Source: Neobacillus jeddahensis
GTDB taxonomy: Bacteria; Bacillota; Bacilli; Bacillales; Cytobacillaceae
Assembly (NCBI RefSeq): GCF_000612625.1
Contig: NZ_CCAS010000008.1
Coordinates: forward strand, 61,821-125,820
Reading direction: 5' to 3'
DNA: 64,000 nt
In this document: one piece after another, positions 47,136-56,130 of the stretch
Layout: each line of letters begins with the position of its first letter
Position numbering within the stretch: position 1 is the stretch's first letter
Made by a program: the position numbers and the translations under genes
Notes under the pieces: model-generated
Seen by the model: only the letters and a program-made list of their open reading frames with translations
Told to the model about the DNA's origin: nothing
Database searches by the model: none

Positions 47136-47741
47136 TCATTCCCCCTTATCTATCTCGGCCCACTTTTTAGCATCCTCGTATTCATTTGGGTGATTCATAT
47201 TAAAAAAGATTCGGTCGATCTCGGTCGCGCTATACATCGGTAATTCTTTTTCAGTTACATAGAATACCTGTACTTGATCGAGCAGATGTTTCATGCGGAG
47301 TTGTCCAGCTTCAATGCAGTCAGCCACCACTCCGGTCACTCGTTTATGAAAAATCGAATATAATGGCTGTTGTTTTCCGTTGATGACGGGAATAACGGCG
47401 TCATAATCATCAATATGGCTGACGAGTGTCTCGGCCAATTCACCGGAAATAAACGGCATGTCGCAGGCTACAAAAAAGTTCACATCAAACGCTGATGCCT
47501 GCAATCCTGCATGGACTCCCGCGAGCGGTCCCATCCCCGGATAGTGGTCCGCGACTATTTTTACACCCAAAAATTCGTATTGTTCAGAATCGTTTGTCAC
47601 GATGATTATATCATCAAAAAGCGCTTTGAGTGTATCAACCATTCTTTCAATATTGGTTTTCTCGTTTAACTTTAGCAACGCCTTGTTTGTACCCATTCGG
47701 CTTGACTTTCCGCCTGCTAAAATAATTGCTGCCGCTTTCAC
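47136..47741 (-). CDS. mobA: Molybdenum cofactor guanylyltransferase
   Basis: From a GTG at 47741 (AAGGTGG five bases upstream) the product is 201 residues. It opens with the nucleotide-binding LAGGKSSRMGTNKALLKL and has HYPGMGPLAGVHAGL and the metal-binding FVACDMPF. MobA attaches GMP to Mo-molybdopterin to make the bis-MGD cofactor needed by formate dehydrogenase. Longer frames would overlap fdhE by up to 62 bases and lack homology. Confidence 0.93.
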   Translation of the reverse strand: MKAAAIILAGGKSSRMGTNKALLKLNEKTNIERMVDTLKALFDDIIIVTNDSEQYEFLGVKIVADHYPGMGPLAGVHAGLQASAFDVNFFVACDMPFISGELAETLVSHIDDYDAVIPVINGKQQPLYSIFHKRVTGVVADCIEAGQLRMKHLLDQVQVFYVTEKELPMYSATEIDRIFFNMNHPNEYEDAKKWAEIDKGE

Positions 47742-47754
47742 ACCATCCACCTTC

Positions 47755-48564
47755 TTAATTTGTTTCTTTCTTTTCTCCGACTGCGTTATAACCATGCTCT
47801 TGAGCCACAAAATCAAGATGGATCGACTTTAGGTCTAAAAGAGCAGCCGATGGCTTTGTAATATATTGTCTTGTATCAATAATTTTAATATAGCCGCTGC
47901 ATTCATCGCAAACTTGAATTTGTGAGGTAGCATCGCCTTCAATTGAAATAAATTGAATCGTTTCATGGTTCTCATTTCCACAATGGCCACATTCTAAACG
48001 CTTCGCATGCCAATGGTAAAGACAGCGTGGGCAATGCATTACTTTTTTCCCTTCCTCCTCGAGTACGGCTACTCGGACAGGTTCGCCACAAACAGGGCAG
48101 CCTGCACCCGGTATGGCGCGGTGAATTTCAGATTGAACTTTTTCTGCTATTAATTGTAAATAGGGACGAAGAGCCGTTTCAGCTAGGAATTGTGGAATCC
48201 ATTCTTCGATGCCATGTTCTTGGGCAAAATGTATAAAGAAGACATGATTTAAGGAGAACGCCTCTTCAATCCAACGGATCGCTGTTTCCTCGTTTAGAAG
48301 GGAATGGATATTGGAAAGCTTTGGCTCAAGTTCAGGATTTTTGTTGATAAGGGTGGTATTAACTTCATCTATCCACTGTAAAAATAGGGAAATATCAAAA
48401 TTAATTGCCGTTAATGCCGCAGCTGGCACGCCTGCTTCCATAGCAGCTTGATCAAGATTCGGTCTAATTGATTCCGGGTCTAGCTGAAGCTTCCACTTTT
48501 CTTGAAGGGCGACGATTTGCTTTTGCAATTCCTGATACTCTTTTGAAACAACGGATTTAATCAT
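47755..48564 (-). CDS. fdhE: Formate dehydrogenase accessory protein FdhE
   Basis: The 269-residue protein has a helical N-terminal half and a C-terminal set of four CxxC pairs (CPVC, CPRC, CGHC, CDEC) like rubredoxin-type knuckles of FdhE. It is required for assembly or activity of formate dehydrogenase. AGAGGTG precedes ATG 48564. It lies between the dehydrogenase subunit genes and mobA, supporting the role. Confidence 0.92.
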   Translation of the reverse strand: MIKSVVSKEYQELQKQIVALQEKWKLQLDPESIRPNLDQAAMEAGVPAAALTAINFDISLFLQWIDEVNTTLINKNPELEPKLSNIHSLLNEETAIRWIEEAFSLNHVFFIHFAQEHGIEEWIPQFLAETALRPYLQLIAEKVQSEIHRAIPGAGCPVCGEPVRVAVLEEEGKKVMHCPRCLYHWHAKRLECGHCGNENHETIQFISIEGDATSQIQVCDECSGYIKIIDTRQYITKPSAALLDLKSIHLDFVAQEHGYNAVGEKKETN

Positions 48565-48648
48565 CGATAGTGCACCTCTTTCTTATAAAAACTCATCATT
48601 ATTTTTGGTTGCGTAAGGTCCCAAACCAAGATATTCAGGCTTATGGAA

Positions 48649-48685
48649 GGGAAATGGCTGTCTTTAGATTCGACAGCCATTTCCC
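48649..48685. other. Perfect 14-bp hairpin in the fdhI-fdhE gap
   Basis: GGGAAATGGCTGTC and GACAGCCATTTCCC enclose a nine-base loop. A weaker GC-rich hairpin (CCCAGGG/CCCTTGGG, about 48736-48762) lies beside it. The 256-bp gap 48565-48820 holds no gene. The absence of a T-run on the minus strand suggests RNA processing or attenuation rather than full termination. Confidence 0.6.
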
Positions 48686-48820
48686 TTGTTTCATAACCTG
48701 GAAGTATAAAATTCGCCTTCGAGAAATGTCTTGCCCAGGGATCCGCTAACAGTCCCCTTGGGTTTTTATGCTAATAATTTCTATCTTGGGACTTCGATGA
48801 TTACCTTCTAGCAGGGGTTA

Positions 48821-49534
48821 TTATGCTCCCTTTTTATGCTTTGGATCATCTAAGTCAGGGAAGTTGCCTTTTTTCACTTCTTCATCATACCACTCTGTAT
48901 AATGTCCCTTTGCCCACCAGGCAGGAACTTTCCCCGTAACAACCCCAGAGTATCCTGGTCTGGAGTGTTTATGAACAACTGAAAGGTAGACGTGTCCAAC
49001 GATAACGGCAATCCCTAATCCAAAACCAACATTATGAAGAACATATCCCCATTGAACAATTGCTCTTGGGAAAAAGCCTGGGAACCACATCGTGAATCCT
49101 GATACAATGACTAAGATTGCACAAAGAATCTGGATAACCGAGTTGATTTTTTCCCCGGCGTTAAAGAAGGTCTGTTTAACATGCTTAAAGTTGAAGCCGA
49201 ACAATTCTTTGACAAATTCACTAAAAAATTCAAGATCGCGCTTTTTCCATGTGATTAGTTCCTTCATCCACTTGAAAAAGAACTTCGGACTAAAAATCAA
49301 CAGGATGAACGTAGGCGTGATAAAAATGACAGCAAATATTCGATGCAGCAGGCGAGCCCCAGCCGGGCCGCCAAGGACTGGATAAAGCCAGTCAAAGAAC
49401 TCGGTATACATTGGCAGCGCCGTGATGTAAAGGGCAAAGAAGGCGATCCCATTGATGGCGTGCGCCCAAACAAACGCCTTTGGAAAGCGGCGAATCTTTT
49501 CATTCGCTTTAGGGTGCTGCTGATGATTACTCAT
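48821..49534 (-). CDS. fdhI: Formate dehydrogenase cytochrome b subunit
   Basis: The 237-residue membrane protein (from ATG 49534, GGAGGTG site) has four hydrophobic helices and histidines placed for b haems (FVWAHAINGIAFFALY, RLLHRIFAVIF, VLHNVGFGLGIAVIVGHVYL, about residues 20-40, 75-90, 160-180). It anchors the enzyme and passes electrons to menaquinone. It resembles the gamma subunit of respiratory FdnI/FdoI enzymes. Confidence 0.93.
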   Translation of the reverse strand: MSNHQQHPKANEKIRRFPKAFVWAHAINGIAFFALYITALPMYTEFFDWLYPVLGGPAGARLLHRIFAVIFITPTFILLIFSPKFFFKWMKELITWKKRDLEFFSEFVKELFGFNFKHVKQTFFNAGEKINSVIQILCAILVIVSGFTMWFPGFFPRAIVQWGYVLHNVGFGLGIAVIVGHVYLSVVHKHSRPGYSGVVTGKVPAWWAKGHYTEWYDEEVKKGNFPDLDDPKHKKGA

Positions 49535-50354
49535 GGCCTTCACCTCCATCTTCCTTGCCTTTTATTCGTTTGGAAATAATATTATTGGTAATAAACGCTC
49601 CCACTACAGCCATCGTTGTAGCACCAATCATCATTTTTCCAATTGGTTGGGCATAGTCCTTCCAAACGACCGCCGATGTCGGTACCTTAGGGTTTTCAGG
49701 AAGTCCATACACACTTGGTTTCTCTGTAAGCACATAAATGGTATGTGTGCCGCCCACACCTTTTGGATTATAAATATTGGCATTAGGGAATTTGCCTTTA
49801 ATTTCACTTAGACGTTTCTCTGCTTTTGCGAGCATTTCATCCTTGTTTCCAAACTCTAAAGCATTTGTATGGCACGTTGTCACACAGGCAGGCTGCAAGC
49901 CCTCCTCAAGTCGATCTGTACACATCGTACACTTTTGCGATAATTTGTATTCTTTGCCGTTTTTATCTTTATATTCCTTAAGTGAGATCACTTCAAATGG
50001 ACAGTTTTGGACACAATAGCCGCAGCCTACACACTTATCATGGTCAATGACAACCGTTCCAAATTTTGAATAGCTGATAGCATTTTCAGGACAAACCTTT
50101 TCACAAGCGGCATCTGTACAATGGAAGCAAGAAGAATGGCGGAATAAATATTCCAAATCACCTTTGCCATTCTCGTGCTCAATATATTGCAAAACATTCC
50201 AAGTATCAGCTGTAGTCTTCTTATGGGACTGTACAGTTCCTGAGAACTCCTCCGGTTCAGCCGGAAGGTCATTCCAGTTTTTACAGGCAACCATACAGGC
50301 ACGGCAGCCATCACATTTGGTCACATCGACCAATTTCACATATTCCGTAGCCAT
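49527..50354 (-). CDS. fdhB: Formate dehydrogenase iron-sulfur subunit
   Basis: The 275-residue protein has four 4Fe-4S cysteine groups (CDGCRACMVAC, CFHCTDAACEKVCP, CVGCGYCVQNCP, CTMC with CVTTC) and a C-terminal membrane helix (MMIGATTMAVVGAFI), the plan of FdnH-type beta subunits. It wires the catalytic subunit to the cytochrome b. Its ATG shares one base with the fdhA stop (TAATG), and its stop overlaps the start of fdhI by eight bases, so all three are translationally coupled. Confidence 0.95.
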   Translation of the reverse strand: MATEYVKLVDVTKCDGCRACMVACKNWNDLPAEPEEFSGTVQSHKKTTADTWNVLQYIEHENGKGDLEYLFRHSSCFHCTDAACEKVCPENAISYSKFGTVVIDHDKCVGCGYCVQNCPFEVISLKEYKDKNGKEYKLSQKCTMCTDRLEEGLQPACVTTCHTNALEFGNKDEMLAKAEKRLSEIKGKFPNANIYNPKGVGGTHTIYVLTEKPSVYGLPENPKVPTSAVVWKDYAQPIGKMMIGATTMAVVGAFITNNIISKRIKGKEDGGEGHE

Positions 50355-53338
50355 TAGTCAGCCCTCCTTACGTCACAGAGGAATGCCTTATACTCAGGAA
50401 TCATGGTATTGGCGTCACCAATGTGTGGTGTTAACCGGTTAGCAGTATCCCCAGTTGCAATACCCTTGTAGCCAAAATGCCAAGGCATACCAATTTGGTG
50501 AATCTTCTTGCCTTTCACGGTATGTGGCTTGAAGCGTTTTGTTACCATCGCATAGGCTTTCACTTCGCCACGTGCTGAGCTAACAATAATTTCATCCTTG
50601 TTGTTAATGCCTTTTTCCTTCGCTAATTCTTCACTCATTTCCACATACATATATGGAACAAGTTCAGACAACCATTCTTGGTTACGAGTCATAGTCCCTG
50701 ACTGCCAGTGTTCACTTACCCGATAGGTAGTTGCCACAATCGGATAATCTACCTTGAAGCCGCGTTTATTGAAATCACCATCAAACAGCGTAATCGCCGG
50801 ATTGATTTCCTGACTAGAGAAAGCATTTGGAATTGGGCTTTCATATGGCTCATAGTGTTCAGGGAACGGACCATCGTTCAAGGTTGGAGCGTACAAGCCT
50901 GCAACACCATCTGCAATCATAATAAATGGATCTGTGAAACCAGGATCTGTTGGTTTCTTCGTTGCCACAAAATCTGGAACGTCGTAGCCGGCCCATTTAT
51001 TTTGTGCAGCATCCCACCAGATGACGGCTTTTTCTTTACTCCATGGTTTACCGCTTGGGTCTGCAGCTGCCCGGTTGTAAATGATTCTGCGGTTCATCGG
51101 CCAAGCAAATGACCAATTCAGATACATGCTCATGCCAGTATCTTTGCTGTCACGACGTTGTGCCAGATTCTTGCCTTCTTCTGGATAGAATCCACAATAA
51201 ATCCAGTTACCGCTGCAGGTACTTCCGTCATCCTTCAGATTACCGAAACCATTAATCTGCTTGCCAGTGTTGACATCATAGCCATTGATTTCCTTACATA
51301 CTAGGTCGATATCGATTTCTTTACCTTCGCCATAGTTCCAGTGAACAGCATTTACTTGCTTGGCTGCTGGTGTGCTCTCGTTTTTATACAAGGCTTTGAT
51401 CTTCGTCATCAGCTCATGCATAATTTCCAAGTCGGCTTTAGACTCGCCTACCGGCTTGATTGCCTGCCAGCGATACTGCATCCAACGTGAACTATTCGAC
51501 ACACTTCCTTCTTTTTCATAGGAAGAACAAGCTGGAAGTAGGAAGACCTCTGTATTAATTTTTGCTGGGTCACTGCCCGCCTCTTTTTGCCAGAATGCTG
51601 ATGATTCTGTTTCCCAAAGGTCAACGGCTACCATCCATTTCAAGTTACCTAATGCTTCTTTTTCTTTTCCGGCATTCGGGCCGCCGACAACTGGATTTGT
51701 TCCAAATAGGAACGCTCCTTCAAGCTCGCCCTTATACATAGCGTTGAATAAGTTAATGTGTGAATAGTTTTTATTGCCTTTTGGTAAAAATTGATAACCG
51801 AACTCATTATCTGCTGTCGCATTTGGTCCATACCAGGCCTTTAGTAAGCTGACAATGAACTTAGGTTTATTGCTCCAATAACCGGACTTCGGTGTTTCTT
51901 TTTCCAGATGTGCCTTCAATGTGGCATGCTCTGGAATCGCCTTGGTCATACCTAAATAGCCTGGAAGATTATCAAAAAGAAGCGCAAAGTCTGTTGAGCC
52001 TTGAACGTTTGACTCGCCGCGCATGGCATTGATTCCTCCGCCTGGTAATCCAATGTTACCTAAAAGAAGCTGCAGCATGGCGTAAGAACGGACGTTTTGT
52101 GTTCCAACAGTATGCTGAGTAGCTCCCATTGCATACATAATCGTTCCCGATTTGCCAACCTTACCAGTTGAACAGAACATTTCACAAACCTTTAAATAGT
52201 CCTCTTTTGGTGTTCCTGTTACAGAAGTAACGGTGTCCACATCGTAACGTGAGTAATGCTTTTTCATTAATTGGAAGACTGAGCGTGGATGCTCTAAAGT
52301 CTCATCCTTTACAGGCTTGCCGTCTTCTGTTGTTTCCCAGGCCCATTGTGTTTTATCATAGGCACGTTTTGCTTCGTCATAACCTGTAAATAAACCATCT
52401 TCAAACTTATAACTTTCTTTTACTATAAAGCTAGCATTCGTATATTTAGCAACATACTCTTTGTGAATGAGATTATTCTCAATAGCATATTTAATCATCC
52501 CGCCGATAAACGGAATATCCGTTCCAGAGCGAAGCGGAGCATAATGATCAGCCATTGCCGACGTTCTAGTGAAACGCGGGTCAACACTGACAATCTTTCC
52601 GCCTTTTTCCTTTGCTTTTGTTAACCATCTAAAGCTGATTGGATGGTTTTCAGCAGGATTTCCACCGATGATTAAAGCACAATCGGTATACTGCAGATCA
52701 TTCCAATGATTCGTCATTGCTCCACGACCAAATGAAGGTGCCAGACCGGCAACCGTAGAACTATGTCATATTCGTGCCTGGTGTTCTAAATACGTAACGC
52801 CAAGCCCTCTCATCATTTTTGCAAGCAGGTAACACTCTTCATTATCAAGAGCTGCTCCGCCAAGGCTGGCAATGGCCTCGGTCTTATTAACAATCATGCC
52901 ATTTTCTTTTTCAACAAATGATTTATCACGCGTTTCCTTTGCCCGTTTGGCAATGGTGTCTAGCATCCAATCCCAATCTTTTTCTACCCACTTATCACTG
53001 CCTGGTGCACGATAGCGTGGTTTCAAGACACGCTTTTCTGAAGTATATAACTGTCTTATTGTGGTTCCTTTACTGCAAAGCTTGCCTTCGTTTATCGGGT
53101 TATCCGGATCCCCCTCCGTATAAACCACGGTATTATTTTTGGTGTGGACGAGAATTCCACATCCTACACCGCAAAAGCAGCAAATGGTTGGTGTTACAGT
53201 AGCTTTAGCAATTTTTAATTCTTTTGATGCGGCATACGCCTTTTTCTCATTAAAGCCTAGTTCTACTACCGCAAGAGTTGCGGCTGCAGCGCCTGACAGC
53301 TTTAAAAATTGCCGACGATTAAGGTTCATTTCAACCAT
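50354..53338 (-). CDS. fdhA: Selenocysteine-containing formate dehydrogenase, catalytic subunit (in-frame UGA)
   Basis: Read through the TGA at 52766-52768, the frame from ATG 53338 (AAGGAG eight bases upstream) gives 994 residues. A twin-arginine signal (NRRQFLKLSG) leads to export. The 4Fe-4S ligands are C53, C56, C60 and C88. Then DHQAR-like HQARI is followed by UGA (Sec191) and HSSTVAGLAPSFGRGAMTNH, matching the E. coli FdnG active site (HQARV-Sec-HGPTVASLAP). Downstream are the bis-MGD-binding regions (GGNPAENHPISF, MGATQHTVGTQNV). Conservation continues unbroken across UGA, so this is not a pseudogene. Naive calling would give two genes, 52766-53341 and 50354-52717. Confidence 0.95.
52737..52768 (-). 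promoter_or_regulatory. SECIS-like stem-loop directing selenocysteine insertion
   Basis: Eleven bases after the UGA, GGTTGCC and GGCACC pair around the loop GGTCT with a bulged T in the 5' arm. E. coli fdhF has GGTTGCA-GGTC-TGCACC at the corresponding place. SelB binding there brings selenocysteyl-tRNA to the ribosome. No selC, selA, selB or selD gene is seen in this window. Confidence 0.85.
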
Positions 53339-53417
53339 CACTTATTCTCCTTCCCAATTGTAATTTCCACATTTCTCTTTTTTCTCTATCCTGTTGTTAT
53401 TTCCCCCCTTCCATGCT

Positions 53418-54173
53418 TCACTCTAAAACTAGCTCATTAGTGAGATCATTCTGGACTCTACCAGCCGAGGTATAGACGGTAGCCATTTTCCCTCTTAAAT
53501 AGCCAACAACCTCAATATTTAAGTATTTTGCCAGCTGAACTGCCTGTTTAGTGGCAGCCGTCCGCGATCCGATAATCGGAAAGCCGAATTTTGCTGCTTT
53601 AGAGAGCATTTCATATGAAACCCGTCCGGTTGTTAATAAAATCAACCTCTCAGGGATCAAACCAGTTCGAATGGCGTGGCCAATAATTTTGTCCACAGCA
53701 TTGTGGCGACCAATATCTTCACGAATGGTCATCGTGCCGTCTTCCTCTACAATACAGGCGCCGTGCATCCCGCCTGTTTCAAGATAGAGCGATGAATTTT
53801 GGGCAAATTCGCTGCGCTTTTTTAGTAGATGACTCAAAGGAATCACTTTGCCCGCTGTTACCTTGGCAAAATTTTTCACATCTGTCATCGAGAAGAATGT
53901 AACGCCTCTGCCGCATCCGGCGGTGTAATGCTTTTTTTTCGAAAAGAATTGGTCTTCTTCAAATGGGGTACGTAATGAAACGTGAATGCTTCCCATTTCT
54001 TCATTTATCGTGATGTGTTCGATATCGCTTGCTTCCTGAATAAACCCTTCAGAATACAGATACCCATATGTCCAATCTTCCAGGTCAAATTTTGTTAATT
54101 GGAAAACAGCAATTTCATAGCCGTTGATCAGTAAAGAAATTGGATATTCATCGGGACAACCTTTGCGGTTCAT
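53418..54173 (-). CDS. fdhD: Formate dehydrogenase sulfurtransferase FdhD
   Basis: The 251-residue protein has DEYPISLLINGYEIA, EDWTYGYLYSEGFI, the GMHGACI and DIGRHNAVDKIIG motifs of FdhD. FdhD carries sulfur from IscS to the molybdenum cofactor of formate dehydrogenase. In E. coli a CxxC pair is used; here the matching stretch reads TAGCGRGVTF, keeping one cysteine only. GGAGGG precedes ATG 54173. It is the first gene of the formate dehydrogenase/cofactor block. Confidence 0.93.
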   Translation of the reverse strand: MNRKGCPDEYPISLLINGYEIAVFQLTKFDLEDWTYGYLYSEGFIQEASDIEHITINEEMGSIHVSLRTPFEEDQFFSKKKHYTAGCGRGVTFFSMTDVKNFAKVTAGKVIPLSHLLKKRSEFAQNSSLYLETGGMHGACIVEEDGTMTIREDIGRHNAVDKIIGHAIRTGLIPERLILLTTGRVSYEMLSKAAKFGFPIIGSRTAATKQAVQLAKYLNIEVVGYLRGKMATVYTSAGRVQNDLTNELVLE

Positions 54174-54219
54174 GACTTTCCCTCCCCCTCAGGAAATTTT
54201 CCTTATTTTTTCATTGTAA

Positions 54220-54259
54220 AAATAGTGCCATTTACACTCAGCGACATTTGTCACTATTT
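54220..54259. promoter_or_regulatory. Inverted repeat upstream of fdhD
   Basis: AAATAGTGCCA and TGTCACTATTT are complementary at ten of eleven positions and enclose AGCGACATTTGTCACT, whose halves also mirror each other and loosely fit the FNR pattern. It lies 47 bases before the fdhD start. A regulator site for the anaerobic block is inferred. The rest of 54260-54728 shows no supported gene. Confidence 0.45.
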
Positions 54260-54728
54260 AAACAGGCATTGTATTAGAAATGGAATATATTAGATATTTA
54301 TCATTTAGCTTCCCTTGTTACCTGTCACTTTTTTGTTTAAGTTGTAAATATGTCGGATTTTCAACAATTTTCGTAAACCAAGAAGGTAACCACAGTCGCA
54401 ATGTTACTTACCCCAAAAAAGAAAGCGGTTCCAACGTTAAACTGGATGCCTTTTCGTTTATCGTACTTTGGAATGATCATTATGAAAGTAACATTTATCA
54501 CTCGAAGGAGTTGGAAATAGCACTAATAGGCCATTTGTCATATTTTCGTCACCGCTTTGCTCGAGAGGACCTCCATTGCTTGGTTTCACTCTACCCCAAG
54601 ACAACCTAGGCTTTTCGTATAATAAAGAAGAGAGAGGGAATTTCTGTTATATTTTTAAAATTGATTTATAATAAGAGGAAAGGGAGTGTGAACCACCCTA
54701 TTGGTTTTATATAAAGGAGGAATACATA

Positions 54729-55556
54729 ATGACGATTAAAAAAGTAATGACGATTGCCGGCTCTGACACGAGCGGCGGGGCAGGGATTCAAGCGGATTTA
54801 AAGACGTTTCAGGAGCTTGGCGTCTATGGGATGAGTGCCCTAACGACCATCGTCACGATGGATCCAAAGGATTGGCACCATAGTGTATTCCCCATCGCCG
54901 TTGATACTCTTGATACACAAATCGAAACCATTCTTTCGGTTGGCATTGACGCGATGAAAACGGGTATGCTCGGAACCGTTGAAATCATTGAATTAACCGC
55001 ACGAAAAATTGACGAGAACAAGTTAGAGCGCGTCGTGATTGATCCGGTCATGGTCTGCAAAGGCGAAGATGAGGTCTTGAACCCCGAAACAACCGATGCG
55101 ATGCGGGAGCTCCTGTTACCACGTGCCCTTGTTGTAACGCCAAACCTATTTGAAGCTGGACAACTGGCAGGAATGAAGACCCCGCGCACTGTCGAGGAAA
55201 TGAAGGAAGCCGCTGTCAAAATTCATGAGCAGGGCGCTAAATTCGTCTTGATTAAAGGCGGCAGCAAGCTACAGTCAGAGGAAAAAGCCGTTGATCTTCT
55301 CTATGATGGAAAAGAATTCAGACTTTATGTATCTGATAAATTTGAAACAACCTATACCCATGGGGCTGGCTGCACGTATTCATCAGCAGTTACCGCTGAA
55401 TTGGCTAAAGGGAAATCTGTTTACGAGGCCGTTGATGTAGCGAAGGAATTCATCACTGCGGCCATCCAACAAGGCTTCCGCTTAAATGAATTTGTTGGTC
55501 CAACCTGGCACGGTGCCTACCGCAGTGCTGCCACAGAGTATTGCGAGGATTGCTAG
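54729..55556 (+). CDS. pdxK: Pyridoxal/pyridoxine kinase of the ThiD-like type
   Basis: The 275-residue ribokinase-fold protein has TIAGSDTSGGAGIQADLKTF, IDPVMVCKGEDEVL and the anion-hole/catalytic YTHGAGCTYSSAVTAELA block near residue 215. It phosphorylates B6 vitamers; the sequence closely follows ThiD (HMP kinase), so both activities are possible. AAAGGAGG lies seven bases before ATG 54729. A terminator follows the gene. Confidence 0.9.
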   Translation: MTIKKVMTIAGSDTSGGAGIQADLKTFQELGVYGMSALTTIVTMDPKDWHHSVFPIAVDTLDTQIETILSVGIDAMKTGMLGTVEIIELTARKIDENKLERVVIDPVMVCKGEDEVLNPETTDAMRELLLPRALVVTPNLFEAGQLAGMKTPRTVEEMKEAAVKIHEQGAKFVLIKGGSKLQSEEKAVDLLYDGKEFRLYVSDKFETTYTHGAGCTYSSAVTAELAKGKSVYEAVDVAKEFITAAIQQGFRLNEFVGPTWHGAYRSAATEYCEDC

Positions 55557-55572
55557 AAAAACGTGAATACCC

Positions 55573-55606
55573 AAAAGAGCCGATCATTGAGGATCGGCTC
55601 TTTTTA
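55573..55606 (+). terminator. Terminator of pdxK
   Basis: AAAAGAGCCGATC and GATCGGCTCTTTT form a strong stem followed by T. Confidence 0.9.
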
Positions 55607-55758
55607 TAGGCTATATCATCGTTATGAAAAAAAGATTCCTTGTTCAAAATCAATGCCAGTTCAAGCATTGATTTCGCATTTTTTTACCGTTTTTAGTATG
55701 ATGGATACATTATTAATTACACTAGTCATTAGGTATTGATGGGAAGGGAGGCATTAGC

Positions 55759-56106
55759 ATGGAGTTAGTTGCGATCAAACAGGTACAGGAAGCTATTAAT
55801 CGCTTAGCAAATCAAGATGTCTACGTCCATCTTGAAACGACCAATGGTGCTTACGCATCACATCATAATCAAGACTTCTTTTCTGCGGGAGCATACATCC
55901 GCAACGCCCTTGTCCGATATGAATTAGGAAAGATCACTGGCATCGGGCCTCACCGGGTTGGGTTAAAACTAAACCTGGGCTGGATCTATGCAGAAGGCAT
56001 TACCCATTTTGAAATCGATAGTGAAAACCGTCTTTTATTGGCTGGGCATGATCATAATGGCAAGCTAGCCGTTGCCCTTGAAATAAGTACCACTCCATTT
56101 GAATAA
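55759..56106 (+). CDS. yojF: YojF family protein (DUF1806)
   Basis: The 115-residue protein starts MELVAIKQVQEAINRLANQD after GGAGG. It has the conserved DVYVHLETTNGAYASH and IGPHRVGLKLNLGWIYAEG blocks of the DUF1806 family. In B. subtilis yojF sits directly before yojG (bshB2), as here (gap 24 bases), suggesting a link to bacillithiol metabolism. The molecular role is unknown. Confidence 0.88.
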   Translation: MELVAIKQVQEAINRLANQDVYVHLETTNGAYASHHNQDFFSAGAYIRNALVRYELGKITGIGPHRVGLKLNLGWIYAEGITHFEIDSENRLLLAGHDHNGKLAVALEISTTPFE

Positions 56107-56130
56107 CGATCCTAGAAAGGAGATTAACTA

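Noticed and set aside
47742..47816. Longer mobA start
   Set aside because: It would overlap fdhE, lacks a ribosome binding site and adds residues not seen in MobA; the GTG at 47741 follows AAGGTGG.
48565..48820. tRNA-Sec (selC) gene in the fdhI-fdhE gap
   Set aside because: No acceptor stem or TCA anticodon arm could be found on either strand; the stems present do not fit a tRNA.
50354..53341. fdhA as a pseudogene split by a nonsense mutation
   Set aside because: The stop is exactly at the selenocysteine position of homologues and is followed by a SECIS-like element, with both halves intact.
54280..54609. 109-residue open frame between fdhD and pdxK
   Set aside because: No ribosome binding site, unusual composition and no family I recognise; the region is better explained as regulatory or non-coding.
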